Shown one piece after another: positions 23,656 to 30,415 of a stretch of 34,303 nucleotides of DNA. The stretch covers positions 1 to 34,303 of IMG/VR virus record IMGVR_UViG_3300031612_000034; one strand, written 5' to 3'. This DNA is from a virus. The first letter of the stretch is position 1. Each line of letters opens with the position of its first letter. The translations under genes were made by a program, and so were the position numbers. The notes below the pieces were generated by a model. It was given only the letters and a program-made list of their open reading frames with translations. It had not been told where the DNA came from and ran no database searches.

Positions 23656-24699
23656 ATGCGGTCTTTATACGTTCGTAACGTAAGCGAAGCACTATTCGTA
23701 GGCAAACAAGCTTTGCAGAGTGAAGGCAAAGAAGTACAGACTCGCAATGGCCTCGCCCTAGAGTTTGCTACTCCTGTCGCAACAACCTACTACAACCCCA
23801 GAGAAAGAGTAATGTTCTTTCCTGAACGTGACGCCAACCCCTATTTCCACTTCATGGAATCTTTATGGATGTTGGCAGGGCGTAATGATGTAGAATGGAT
23901 CAGCCAGTTCAATGGCAGGATAAACACCTACAGCGATGACGGTGAGTATTTCCATGGAGCATACGGTTTTAGATGGCGTCAGTGGTTTGGTGAAGACCAA
24001 CTACTAACCGCTATTCATAGGTTGAAGAATTATCCTAATGATAGACGAACAGTTATTGGGATGTGGGATCCATGGGAAGATTTGCAACAAGATAACGATG
24101 GTAAAGATTACCCCTGCAATACACAGATATACTTTTGGGCGCGTGAGAACAAACTAAACATGACCGTAGCCAACCGTAGCAATGATATGGTTTGGGGAGC
24201 CTACGGAGCTAATGCTGTGCATATGTCCTTCTTGTTAGAATACATGGCAGGGATGTGTGGGTTTGAGGTGGGTGAGTACAACCAGTTCAGTAACAATCTA
24301 CACGCATATGTTGATGTGCTAAGTAGCTTAGACAATATACGGCCCGACCATGAGCCTTACCTTACCATTGCCGAAGATGGTTTAAGCTATGTTTCTCCTT
24401 TTCTTATAGACAACCCTGCTACTTTTGATAACGACCTCAGCCTATGGTTTAAAACGTGGGGTGGCGATAATAGTGCTACAAAAACAGAGATGTTTTATAA
24501 CCCTCACGTCCAAGACACAGGGGCAGTTAACGATTACCTTAACACGACAGCAACCCCCATGATTAAATCTTGGAAGGCGTGGAAAAATAAAGGCACGAGC
24601 ACTATGTACATGAAAGATGCCATTATGGAGGCAACAGCAATTAACGACGCAGCATGGCGTAAGGCTTGCCTTGAATGGCTTGAAAGGAGGAATAAATAA
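23656..24699 (+). CDS. Thymidylate synthase-like dUMP/dCMP hydroxymethylase
   Basis: This 347-aa protein has the thymidylate synthase fold. Visible motifs are HFMESLWMLAGRND (residues 65-78), RRT (130-132), the nucleophilic cysteine C154 in DYPCNTQIYF, and MTVANRSNDMVWGAYGANAVHMSFLLEYMAGM (about 169-200), the counterpart of RSxD-xxLGxPFNI. PCN and the WGAYGAN variant are the pattern of phage deoxynucleotide hydroxymethylases, rather than PCH and LGxPFN of housekeeping synthases. It would add a hydroxymethyl group from methylene-tetrahydrofolate to C5. dUMP is the likely substrate because of the 5-hmdU-type neighbour. GAGGAGG precedes the ATG. Confidence 0.85.
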   Translation: MRSLYVRNVSEALFVGKQALQSEGKEVQTRNGLALEFATPVATTYYNPRERVMFFPERDANPYFHFMESLWMLAGRNDVEWISQFNGRINTYSDDGEYFHGAYGFRWRQWFGEDQLLTAIHRLKNYPNDRRTVIGMWDPWEDLQQDNDGKDYPCNTQIYFWARENKLNMTVANRSNDMVWGAYGANAVHMSFLLEYMAGMCGFEVGEYNQFSNNLHAYVDVLSSLDNIRPDHEPYLTIAEDGLSYVSPFLIDNPATFDNDLSLWFKTWGGDNSATKTEMFYNPHVQDTGAVNDYLNTTATPMIKSWKAWKNKGTSTMYMKDAIMEATAINDAAWRKACLEWLERRNK

Positions 24700-25112
24700 T
24701 GGATCACATTGAAAAGCAAAACAGGTTGGATTCTAAAGCAAAACAAAAAAGCACTAGCTCAAGCTATAGCGAAATGATTACAATCGTAGAAGAAGTAGCA
24801 CAAACAGATGTTCTATCACTACACAAGGCAGAGCAGAGTTACGGAAACAGCTGGAAACAAAGAGGTGGCGTAGGTGCATTTATGATGCTTGCCCGAAAGT
24901 GGGATAGGCTTGAAAAGCAAGTAAACGAAAGCAACCACGACATTTTCCAAGCTGCTGAAAAAGACAATCGACCTGAAGGCATACTTGATGATATCCAAGA
25001 TTTACGCAGGTATCTTATGCTAGTCGAAGCAGAACTTATTCGGAAGGAACCAACGAATGACCCAGACCCCGACCTCTTCCTCGAAGAGCGATGTGAATGG
25101 AAAACTGGATGA
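24699..25112 (+). CDS. MazG-like / DUF1599-like nucleotide pyrophosphohydrolase candidate
   Basis: This 137-aa all-helical protein contains SYGNSWKQRGGVGAFMMLARKWDRLE (about residues 47-72) and ILDDIQDLRRYLMLVEAEL (about 94-112). Together they resemble the YG-x-SW...K-x-x-R...D-x-x-DL-x-x-Y layout of DUF1599, a nucleotide-modification-associated branch of the MazG-like superfamily. Such enzymes hydrolyse unwanted dNTPs; here it could remove unmodified dTTP or dUTP. That role is inferred from the cassette. AAAGGAGG precedes the ATG, which overlaps the upstream stop (TAATG). Confidence 0.65.
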   Translation: MDHIEKQNRLDSKAKQKSTSSSYSEMITIVEEVAQTDVLSLHKAEQSYGNSWKQRGGVGAFMMLARKWDRLEKQVNESNHDIFQAAEKDNRPEGILDDIQDLRRYLMLVEAELIRKEPTNDPDPDLFLEERCEWKTG

Positions 25113-25257
25113 AGTGTGTGTTGCTGTTTGTGAGTGTGGGGTTACAAAAGAGGTAACTTTCCGCAATCTGAAGAACAAGTGGGCAAGATGTCATAAATGC
25201 AACCAACCGATGAGAGTGAAAAGCAATGCAGTTTCCTTTATTTCAACCCCCGACTGA
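25057..25257 (+). CDS. Zinc-ribbon mini-protein overlapping its neighbours
   Basis: This 66-aa frame has an AAGGA site eight bases before the ATG. It contains two metal-binding pairs, CEC (about residues 25-27) and CHKC (about 45-48), as expected for a zinc ribbon. It overlaps the preceding gene by 56 bases and the polymerase gene by 32. Retention of the Cys pairs in a frame so heavily overlapped favours real coding. It could be a small nucleic-acid-binding or protein-contact factor for the polymerase; this is inference. Confidence 0.6.
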   Translation: MTQTPTSSSKSDVNGKLDEVCVAVCECGVTKEVTFRNLKNKWARCHKCNQPMRVKSNAVSFISTPD

Positions 25258-27142
25258 GTGGGTTATGCCAGATGGTTTCCCTGATATTAGCTATGCAAGA
25301 GAAGTAGCTATAGATTTAGAAACACGAGACCCTAACCTTACAACAATGGGGTCAGGGTGGGCTAGAAAAGATGGGCATATAATCGGTATCGCCGTAGCAG
25401 TAGAAGGCGATCAATGGTATTTCCCTATACGGCATGAAATCGGCCCAAATCTTGATATCAAAACAACAATGAGGTGGTTACAAGATGTTGTTTCAAAAGA
25501 CCGTGATTATATCTTCCATAATGCTCCTTATGATGTTGGGTGGATGCTCGCAGAAGGTGTGTCTGTCAAAGGGCGAATCGTGGATACAATGGTCGTTGCA
25601 CCACTGTTAGATGAAAATCGGTTTAGTTATGCTTTGAATGCTATTGGTAGGGATTACCTGCAAGAGCGCAAGTCAGAAAAAGAACTACGAGAAGCAGCAG
25701 AGGCCTTCGGTGTTAATGCTAAAAGCGAGATGTACAAACTCCCTGCGGCTTATGTGGGGGCTTATGCAGAACAAGATGCTGCCCTGACATTACGGCTGTG
25801 GACTTTCTTTAAAGGATTAATAATTAAAGAAGACATCGGTGATATTTTCGACCTTGAATTAAAGGTGCTGAAAACTATTATCCCTATGCGCGAAAAGGGA
25901 GTGCGTGTGGATTTAGAAAAAGCTGAGCGCATTAAAATTGATTTAGAGCAGCGTGAAAAGAAGTTACTTGCTGAGATTAAACGGCAATCAGGTATCTCGG
26001 TAGAGCTATGGGCTGCTGAAAGTGTATCCAAAGCTTTTGACGCATTAGACTTGCAGTACAACAAAACAGAAAAGACAGGAGCGCCTAGCTTCACCAAAGG
26101 ATTCTTAGCCAACCACCCACACCAAGTGCCGAAAATGATTGTAGAGGCCCGTGAGTTCAATAAAGCAAGAACTACTTTTGTAGATGCAATACTAAAACAT
26201 CAGGTGAACGGGCGCATCCATGCAGAACTTCATCCTCTGCGCTCTGACGTTGGCGGTACAGTGACGGGTAGATTTAGTTACAGCAATCCCAATTTGCAAC
26301 AGATTCCTGCACGGCATGGCGAAATAGGCCCAATGATACGCAGCTTATTTATACCAGAAGAAGGCACGTTATGGGGCGCTTTCGACTACTCTAGCCAAGA
26401 ACCACGCATTGTTGTACATTACAGCAAGCTCATGGGTTTCAGAGGGGCTTCTGACTTTGCTGAACAGTATAGTGTAGACGCACGAACAGACTTCCACCAA
26501 ATGGCTGCTGATATTGTGGGTGTGCCTCGCAAACAAGCTAAAGATATCAACCTCGGTTTGTTTTATGGCATGGGTTCTAAGAAGTTGGCGGCAAGTCTAG
26601 GGTTGGAGTTTGAAGATGCCAAGGAACTGTTTGCTGAGTACCATGACAAAGTACCATTCGTACGAGAATTAAGCGACTATGCTATAAACCGAGCAAGCCG
26701 CAAAGGTGTGATTCGTACTGTCTTAGGCCGACGCTGTAGGTTTGACAAATGGGAGCCGAACAAGTATGGTAGCTGGAAACCCATGACATACCAAGAAGCT
26801 TATGCCGAGCATGGCCCTGCGATTAAACGAGCGTTTACTTACAAGGCTCTTAATAAACTAATTCAAGGAAGTGCTGCCGATCAAACTAAAGCCGCGATGG
26901 TTGCTTTAGCTAATGAAGGTATACTTCCCATGATTCAAGTACACGATGAACTAGACGTCTCCGTAGAAAGTGAAGACCAAGCTAAAATGATTACGGAGAT
27001 AATGCAAGATTGCGTCAAACTAGAAGTACCCTCCGTAGTCGACGCAGAGTTTGGACCAAATTGGGGGGAAGCGAAACAAACATTTACGGAGAAACCATGG
27101 ACACGCGGATTAAAACACAACCACAGCGAAATGCAAACCTAA
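25226..27142 (+). CDS. polA: Family A DNA polymerase with 3'-5' exonuclease (Leu762 type)
   Basis: The 638-aa product has a proofreading domain with ExoI DLETRD (D30, E32), ExoII HNAPYD (98-103) and ExoIII YAEQDA (D184). Polymerase motif A is FDYSSQEPR (D387), motif B RKQAKDINLGLFYG (435-448) and motif C VHDE (H573-E575). No 5'-3' exonuclease domain is present, as usual for phage enzymes. Leu443 occupies the place of E. coli Phe762, a substitution known to be common in marine virioplankton polymerases. It replicates the phage genome and must accept any modified thymidine triphosphate made by the cassette. Confidence 0.95.
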   Translation: MQFPLFQPPTEWVMPDGFPDISYAREVAIDLETRDPNLTTMGSGWARKDGHIIGIAVAVEGDQWYFPIRHEIGPNLDIKTTMRWLQDVVSKDRDYIFHNAPYDVGWMLAEGVSVKGRIVDTMVVAPLLDENRFSYALNAIGRDYLQERKSEKELREAAEAFGVNAKSEMYKLPAAYVGAYAEQDAALTLRLWTFFKGLIIKEDIGDIFDLELKVLKTIIPMREKGVRVDLEKAERIKIDLEQREKKLLAEIKRQSGISVELWAAESVSKAFDALDLQYNKTEKTGAPSFTKGFLANHPHQVPKMIVEAREFNKARTTFVDAILKHQVNGRIHAELHPLRSDVGGTVTGRFSYSNPNLQQIPARHGEIGPMIRSLFIPEEGTLWGAFDYSSQEPRIVVHYSKLMGFRGASDFAEQYSVDARTDFHQMAADIVGVPRKQAKDINLGLFYGMGSKKLAASLGLEFEDAKELFAEYHDKVPFVRELSDYAINRASRKGVIRTVLGRRCRFDKWEPNKYGSWKPMTYQEAYAEHGPAIKRAFTYKALNKLIQGSAADQTKAAMVALANEGILPMIQVHDELDVSVESEDQAKMITEIMQDCVKLEVPSVVDAEFGPNWGEAKQTFTEKPWTRGLKHNHSEMQT

Positions 27143-27660
27143 GTCTGCTTCATGCACGACTAAAAGGAGGCCACGTTGTTCGGTATCATACAAAGCCCGA
27201 ATTAGGGGATGGACAGAATGTAGCTGCCCATACTTGGAGAGCTGTGGTGATATTGCAAACGCTTTACCCTGAGGCAAGCAAGAACTGCATCTTGCATTTG
27301 TTGTATCACGATGTTGCCGAGGCAGAAGTAGGGGATGTCCCTGCCACAACCAAGTGGGGCTATCCTGAAATAAATAAGCTGATGGTAAAAGCCGAAAAAG
27401 CTTATGAGCTATCTATTGGCGTAGGCGAAATAGTACACCCTATCACTGAAGAAGACAAGAAAATGTGTGATATTGTGGACAAATTAGAGCTGGTGCTGCA
27501 TTGTTATCGTTTAATGCTGCAAGGAAACAGTATGGCCGAGGAAGTATTTTTGCGTGGGATAGATTATTTAAACAAAAAGTACAAAAAGGAATTGATTTTT
27601 GAACCTGCTTCTGAGATAATAACAACTCTGTGTCTAGCAAATGACACCCGTAAACTTTAG
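27097..27660 (+). CDS. HD-domain deoxynucleotidase (YfbR-like)
   Basis: The ATG at 27097 follows GGAG by five bases and is preferred over an ATG 87 bases upstream that lies deep inside the polymerase. The 187-aa protein has the HD signature in order: AAHTWRAV (H45), LLYHDVAEAEVGDVP (H71, D72) and CDIVDKLEL (D127). YfbR-type enzymes remove the 5'-phosphate from deoxynucleoside monophosphates. Next to the hydroxymethylase it could shape the dUMP, dTMP or 5-hm-dUMP pools; this is inference. It overlaps the polymerase by 46 bases. Confidence 0.85.
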   Translation: MDTRIKTQPQRNANLSLLHARLKGGHVVRYHTKPELGDGQNVAAHTWRAVVILQTLYPEASKNCILHLLYHDVAEAEVGDVPATTKWGYPEINKLMVKAEKAYELSIGVGEIVHPITEEDKKMCDIVDKLELVLHCYRLMLQGNSMAEEVFLRGIDYLNKKYKKELIFEPASEIITTLCLANDTRKL

Positions 27661-27668
27661 GAGCTCAA

Positions 27669-27824
27669 ATGTTAGTCCAACAGGTAATAAATGTAAAGGT
27701 AACTTTTGAGGAGCTTATGATTATTAGACAAGCAGTTATGTCTACTTGTGCTCATGAAGCTCGGCAAGCAGAGGTTATTTATCGGCTTTGCGAAAGATTA
27801 AATACTCTATTGGAGGATAGATAA
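27669..27824 (+). CDS. 51-aa helical small protein
   Basis: An AGGAG site, partly formed by the previous stop codon (TAGGAG), leads after five bases to ATG. The frame encodes MLVQQVINVKVTFEELMIIRQ followed by a second helix (EVIYRLCERLNTLLEDR). The stop overlaps the start of the cytidylyltransferase (TAATG), so translation is coupled. Small two-helix phage proteins with a V-T-x-E-E-L turn are frequent, and the function is unknown. Tight packing supports real coding. Confidence 0.65.
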   Translation: MLVQQVINVKVTFEELMIIRQAVMSTCAHEARQAEVIYRLCERLNTLLEDR

Positions 27825-28252
27825 TGATTGTTGGATTCACTTGCGGAGCTTTTGACTTGTTACACGTAGGTCATGTATTGATGTTACAAGAAGCAAGCGA
27901 AGTGTGCGATTATTTGATCGTAGGGTTGCATATAGACCCCAGTACCGAACGGGAGTTTAAAAACAAACCAGTGCAATCTATCCACGAACGGTTCATACAG
28001 TTAGAAGCGATAAAGTATGTAGACTTTGTTCTCCCTTACCACACCGAAGAAGATATGCACATCTTACTGAAGATATTAAGAGTAAATGTCCGTATTGTAG
28101 GGGAAGAGTACAGAAACAAGTCATTAAGCGGGGAGCAAATCCACCACGACTTAGGGATCATGTTGCACTACAATACCCGTGGACATCAGTTCTCCTCGAC
28201 CGAATTGCGAGACCGAGTAAAAAGAGCAAATAAAAAAAGTCAAATGAATTAA
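27824..28252 (+). CDS. Glycerol-3-phosphate-cytidylyltransferase-like nucleotidyltransferase
   Basis: The 142-aa protein contains GAFDLLHVGHVLML (HVGH at residues 14-17), the nucleotide-binding HxGH motif, and FSSTELRDRV near residue 123, equivalent to the ISTS-type second motif. The length fits TagD-like cytidylyltransferases, which couple CTP and a phosphorylated alcohol to a CDP-derivative. A phage function is not obvious; it could supply an activated group for base modification or alter a host polymer. GGAGG precedes the ATG. Confidence 0.85.
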   Translation: MIVGFTCGAFDLLHVGHVLMLQEASEVCDYLIVGLHIDPSTEREFKNKPVQSIHERFIQLEAIKYVDFVLPYHTEEDMHILLKILRVNVRIVGEEYRNKSLSGEQIHHDLGIMLHYNTRGHQFSSTELRDRVKRANKKSQMN

Positions 28253-28298
28253 ACGGTGTTACGTTAAAACACAGGCAAAGTCACAGAAAGGATTTTAC

Positions 28299-28559
28299 AT
28301 GGATAATGAAGAAGGCAACCTTCGGGTATTGGGACAAGTTAAATATCATTACGGCAAACCATTGCCAAGACATGGTAGCCCACGAGACCGAGGCAGCGCA
28401 GATGCGTATTACGGTCGCCAACCACGTCCACATTATTTCTTAGGCAAAACACGCCAATCGTTAGAAATAAACGAAGACGGTATGTCTGACAAAGAAATAA
28501 AAGAATACTATAAAGGCTTCGACGAAGAAGATGACCGCAAAGACTGGGGCGAAGAGTGA
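28299..28559 (+). CDS. Conserved small phage protein with DRGSADAYYGR motif
   Basis: This 86-aa protein contains SPRDRGSADAYYGRQPRPHYF and ends with an acidic tail (YYKGFDEEDDRKDWGEE). The DRGSADxYY motif together with an E-I-x-x-Y-x-x-G-x-D-x-x-x-D-x-KDWG end is common in small phage proteins of unknown function. An AGAAAGG site precedes the ATG. The GTGA overlap links it to the next gene. Confidence 0.8.
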   Translation: MDNEEGNLRVLGQVKYHYGKPLPRHGSPRDRGSADAYYGRQPRPHYFLGKTRQSLEINEDGMSDKEIKEYYKGFDEEDDRKDWGEE

Positions 28560-29080
28560 ATATATTCTTACTAGATTACGACCACGAAACTTGTGCTCAG
28601 TATCACTGTGACAAACACGTTGTTAAAATGCCCCTAGAATCTACCCAGATGTTGAGTACCGTCCATTGGCGGCACAATGCCGAGGGGCCATATCTAGCTG
28701 TTCACCAAAAACATCCCTGTACTTTATGGGCAGGACAAACAGTAGAGAACTATAGGTGGCTCTGGAACCTTGGTGTAGCTTTATGTAAGGAATACACCTT
28801 CAGGTATGAAAAGACCCATGCTTGTGAAAGAATACTTGCCATACTGCGATGTCCCCCTGTAGAACTAACAGCACGAGGAGTAACAAAACACCCTCAGGCA
28901 ATGCCTGATGAATATAAATCACCGGAACCGTTAGTTGCTTATCATAACTATTACATCGGTGAGAAAGCGAGGCTATGCACATGGAAAAAAAGAATAGTTC
29001 CCCCATTCATGGAGGAAATAATGTTATCCCGTTCACACGAGAAAAAACCTCCCATTCCGCAGGAGATGACGTCACCATAG
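28556..29080 (+). CDS. Conserved phage protein with GTG start, His/Cys/Trp-rich
   Basis: This 174-aa protein starts with GTG in a four-base overlap (GTGA) with the preceding stop. Its signature is NIFLLDYDHETCAQYHCDKHVVKMPLESTQMLSTVH, then HPCTLWAGQTVENYRWLWNLGVALCKEY, then AMPDEYKSPEPLVAYHNYYIGEKAR. All three blocks recur together in phage proteins of this length. The conserved His, Cys and Trp residues suggest an enzyme or metal site. I cannot name a function. Confidence 0.82.
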   Translation: MNIFLLDYDHETCAQYHCDKHVVKMPLESTQMLSTVHWRHNAEGPYLAVHQKHPCTLWAGQTVENYRWLWNLGVALCKEYTFRYEKTHACERILAILRCPPVELTARGVTKHPQAMPDEYKSPEPLVAYHNYYIGEKARLCTWKKRIVPPFMEEIMLSRSHEKKPPIPQEMTSP

Positions 29081-29214
29081 AATACAGCGAAGTTGATGTT
29101 CTTCTCTGCTCTTTATGCGAGGGCAATTCTTTTTATCTACTCAATGATCAAACAGGACAAATCGGTTGCTCTTCTTGTGGATATTTGACAGGGAGCCACT
29201 GGGCGAACAAATAA
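28981..29214 (+). CDS. Small zinc-ribbon protein
   Basis: The product is about 77 aa from the ATG at 28981; an ATG six bases upstream is the other option, since the GAGG site lies close to both. The C-terminal half has two Cys pairs, CSLC and CSSC, about 20 residues apart, with the hydrophobic pattern of a zinc ribbon (SFYLLNDQTGQIGCSSCGYL). The N-terminal NNVIPFTREK is typical of short phage zinc-ribbon proteins. It overlaps the preceding gene by about 100 bases. Confidence 0.65.
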   Translation: MEKKNSSPIHGGNNVIPFTREKTSHSAGDDVTIEYSEVDVLLCSLCEGNSFYLLNDQTGQIGCSSCGYLTGSHWANK

Positions 29215-29255
29215 GATAAATTGATGCTTATCAGCGCCAACTGCCGTGGTACTAT
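29215..29255 (+). promoter_or_regulatory. Promoter box, perfect 19-nt copy
   Basis: GATAAATTGATGCTTATCA (29215-29233) is identical to the box at 30847-30865. TTATCA serves as -35; TACTAT (29250-29255) lies exactly 16 bases downstream. The box begins right after the preceding stop codon, and the next gene starts 34 bases past the -10 after an AGAAAGGGG site. Confidence 0.65.
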
Positions 29256-29288
29256 AAGGTACAGACATTCCGCAGAAAGGGGATATTT

Positions 29289-29471
29289 ATGCGACTAACT
29301 AAACCACAATCCAAGTCTTTGCTCCGCAAGTGGCAACAAGACGACCAAGGGCTCTCGTTCCTTGGTTTCCGTAAACTTGTACAATCCACCAGTTTTATGG
29401 AAGATGCTGTTGTCGTAAAATGGTGCAATATGTTTCTTGCAATAGAAATCAGTGGCTATACACACTCGTAG
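29289..29471 (+). CDS. 60-aa conserved phage protein
   Basis: The product reads MRLTKPQSKSLLRKWQQDDQ, then FLGFRKLV and VVVKWCNMFLAIEISGYTHS. The N-terminal helix followed by an F-x-x-FR motif and a C-terminal W-C-x-M-x-x-x-I-E-x-x-GYTHS is a pattern that recurs in very small phage proteins. Its function is unknown. The AGAAAGGGG site and a dedicated promoter suggest strong expression. Confidence 0.78.
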   Translation: MRLTKPQSKSLLRKWQQDDQGLSFLGFRKLVQSTSFMEDAVVVKWCNMFLAIEISGYTHS

Positions 29472-29483
29472 AAAGGGGTAATT

Positions 29484-29753
29484 ATGAAACCACAACCAGA
29501 CGCATATGTATTTAACGAGGGCAAATCTCGTACGATACTACATTATGCAGACATCAACCAAGCTTATATCGTGTACCGCGAAGACGGTATACACACCGAT
29601 TCTCCGATGCAGGGGAACGTAAGAGTTCACAACCAGTATAGCGATGCTAAAGCCGATTACGACGGCAGGGTTGTAGCGATTGAACATATGAATATATTTA
29701 TAAACAGAGTCGAGCAAGAAGCTGAAGAGCTTTTTGGCTCAGACGAAATGTAG
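29484..29753 (+). CDS. Unrecognised 89-aa protein
   Basis: This protein starts MKPQPDAYVFNEGKSRTILH and ends with a helical, acidic tail (INRVEQEAEELFGSDEM). No family was recognised. It has a strong AGAAAGGGG site, and the 12-base gap behind the preceding stop places it in the same transcript. The opening beta segment with conserved aromatic residues suggests a folded small domain. Confidence 0.7.
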   Translation: MKPQPDAYVFNEGKSRTILHYADINQAYIVYREDGIHTDSPMQGNVRVHNQYSDAKADYDGRVVAIEHMNIFINRVEQEAEELFGSDEM

Positions 29754-29763
29754 GAGAATACAA

Positions 29764-30111
29764 ATGTTATCAGCCGATCTAAAAATGTTTACGGGTACCG
29801 AGCAATGGTTCCGTCACCCACTGAGCTCTAACTTTCTTTATACCGATGGTGTAAAGTTCTTTGCTGAACACTGCGGAGGAGGTGCTTACTGGTTCCTAGA
29901 TATACTGGCTACCGAACTCGCCGACCTACAGGAAACAGAAGAGTTTATGTCTATCACACTTAATGTTGTAGACCGTTCTGCTAAAATAATTGCCGACGAT
30001 GGCAACGGCAATGTTCTATGGACAAGGGTAATAGACTTTACAGATGCCGAAGACGGTACATGGAAGTTCTTTCTTACTAACAATGTCTTGCTACTGCCCA
30101 GTGAGTATTAA
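29764..30111 (+). CDS. DUF6876-like protein
   Basis: The ATG at 29764 follows TAGGAG by seven bases and is preferred over an upstream ATG at 29734. The 115-aa protein contains MFTGTEQWFRHPLSSNFLYTDGVKF, GGGAYWFLDILATELADLQ and a C-terminal FLTNNVLLLPSEY, which together are the layout of DUF6876. The family's function is unknown. It is found in phages and plasmids. Confidence 0.82.
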   Translation: MLSADLKMFTGTEQWFRHPLSSNFLYTDGVKFFAEHCGGGAYWFLDILATELADLQETEEFMSITLNVVDRSAKIIADDGNGNVLWTRVIDFTDAEDGTWKFFLTNNVLLLPSEY

Positions 30112-30112
30112 T

Positions 30113-30316
30113 ATGACTATTGGTGGTTATAGCATGAAAGACGACGGTGTGTATGGCATCGTCGTCAAACAACACGAGGCAGGTTGGTCTTTTTTCTTAC
30201 AAGGGGATGATGCTGACACTTTTCGTAAAGAGTGGGGATTTTGGCAAGAACATCTCCCAGAAGAACCGTTTGGTCAGTTTTTAAATGACCATGAATATAA
30301 AGAGCTTTTTCAATGA
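30113..30316 (+). CDS. 67-aa protein, unrecognised
   Basis: The ATG at 30113 lies two bases after the preceding stop; an ATG at 30134 is an alternative start (MKDDGVYGIVVKQHEAGW). The product has a small beta-rich body and a helical end (FLNDHEYKELF). The ribosome-binding site is weak, so translation may rely on coupling. The stop overlaps the next start (ATGA). No family is recognised. Confidence 0.6.
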   Translation: MTIGGYSMKDDGVYGIVVKQHEAGWSFFLQGDDADTFRKEWGFWQEHLPEEPFGQFLNDHEYKELFQ

Positions 30317-30414
30317 ACCTCACTGATTTTGCAGCTTTGATTGGCTTCGTCTGCGGTTTGATCGTAGGCGGGGCTATCGTATTTTTTACTTTGTCTATTT
30401 TGTGGTACAGTTAA
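30313..30414 (+). CDS. 33-aa single-membrane-segment peptide, candidate mini-holin
   Basis: The frame overlaps the preceding stop (ATGA) and ends one base before the SleB-type hydrolase gene. It encodes MNLTDFAALIGFVCGLIVGG followed by AIVFFTLSILWYS. Nearly the whole peptide is one transmembrane segment with a small-residue patch (GLIVGGA) of the kind that promotes helix packing. Position directly before the cell-wall hydrolase and hydrophobicity suggest a holin or membrane partner. At 33 residues it would be much shorter than known classical holins. No strong ribosome-binding site is seen. Confidence 0.6.
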   Translation: MNLTDFAALIGFVCGLIVGGAIVFFTLSILWYS

Positions 30415-30415
30415 A

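Noticed and set aside
23656-24699. Simple thymidylate synthase for dTMP supply
   Set aside because: The active-site variants and the neighbouring HMUDK-like gene favour a hydroxymethylase; canonical synthase is kept only as the alternative.
27010-27096. Upstream start for the HD-domain gene, adding 29 residues
   Set aside because: The extension is Arg/Ser-rich, lies inside the polymerase gene and lacks a ribosome-binding site; the ATG at 27097 follows GGAG.
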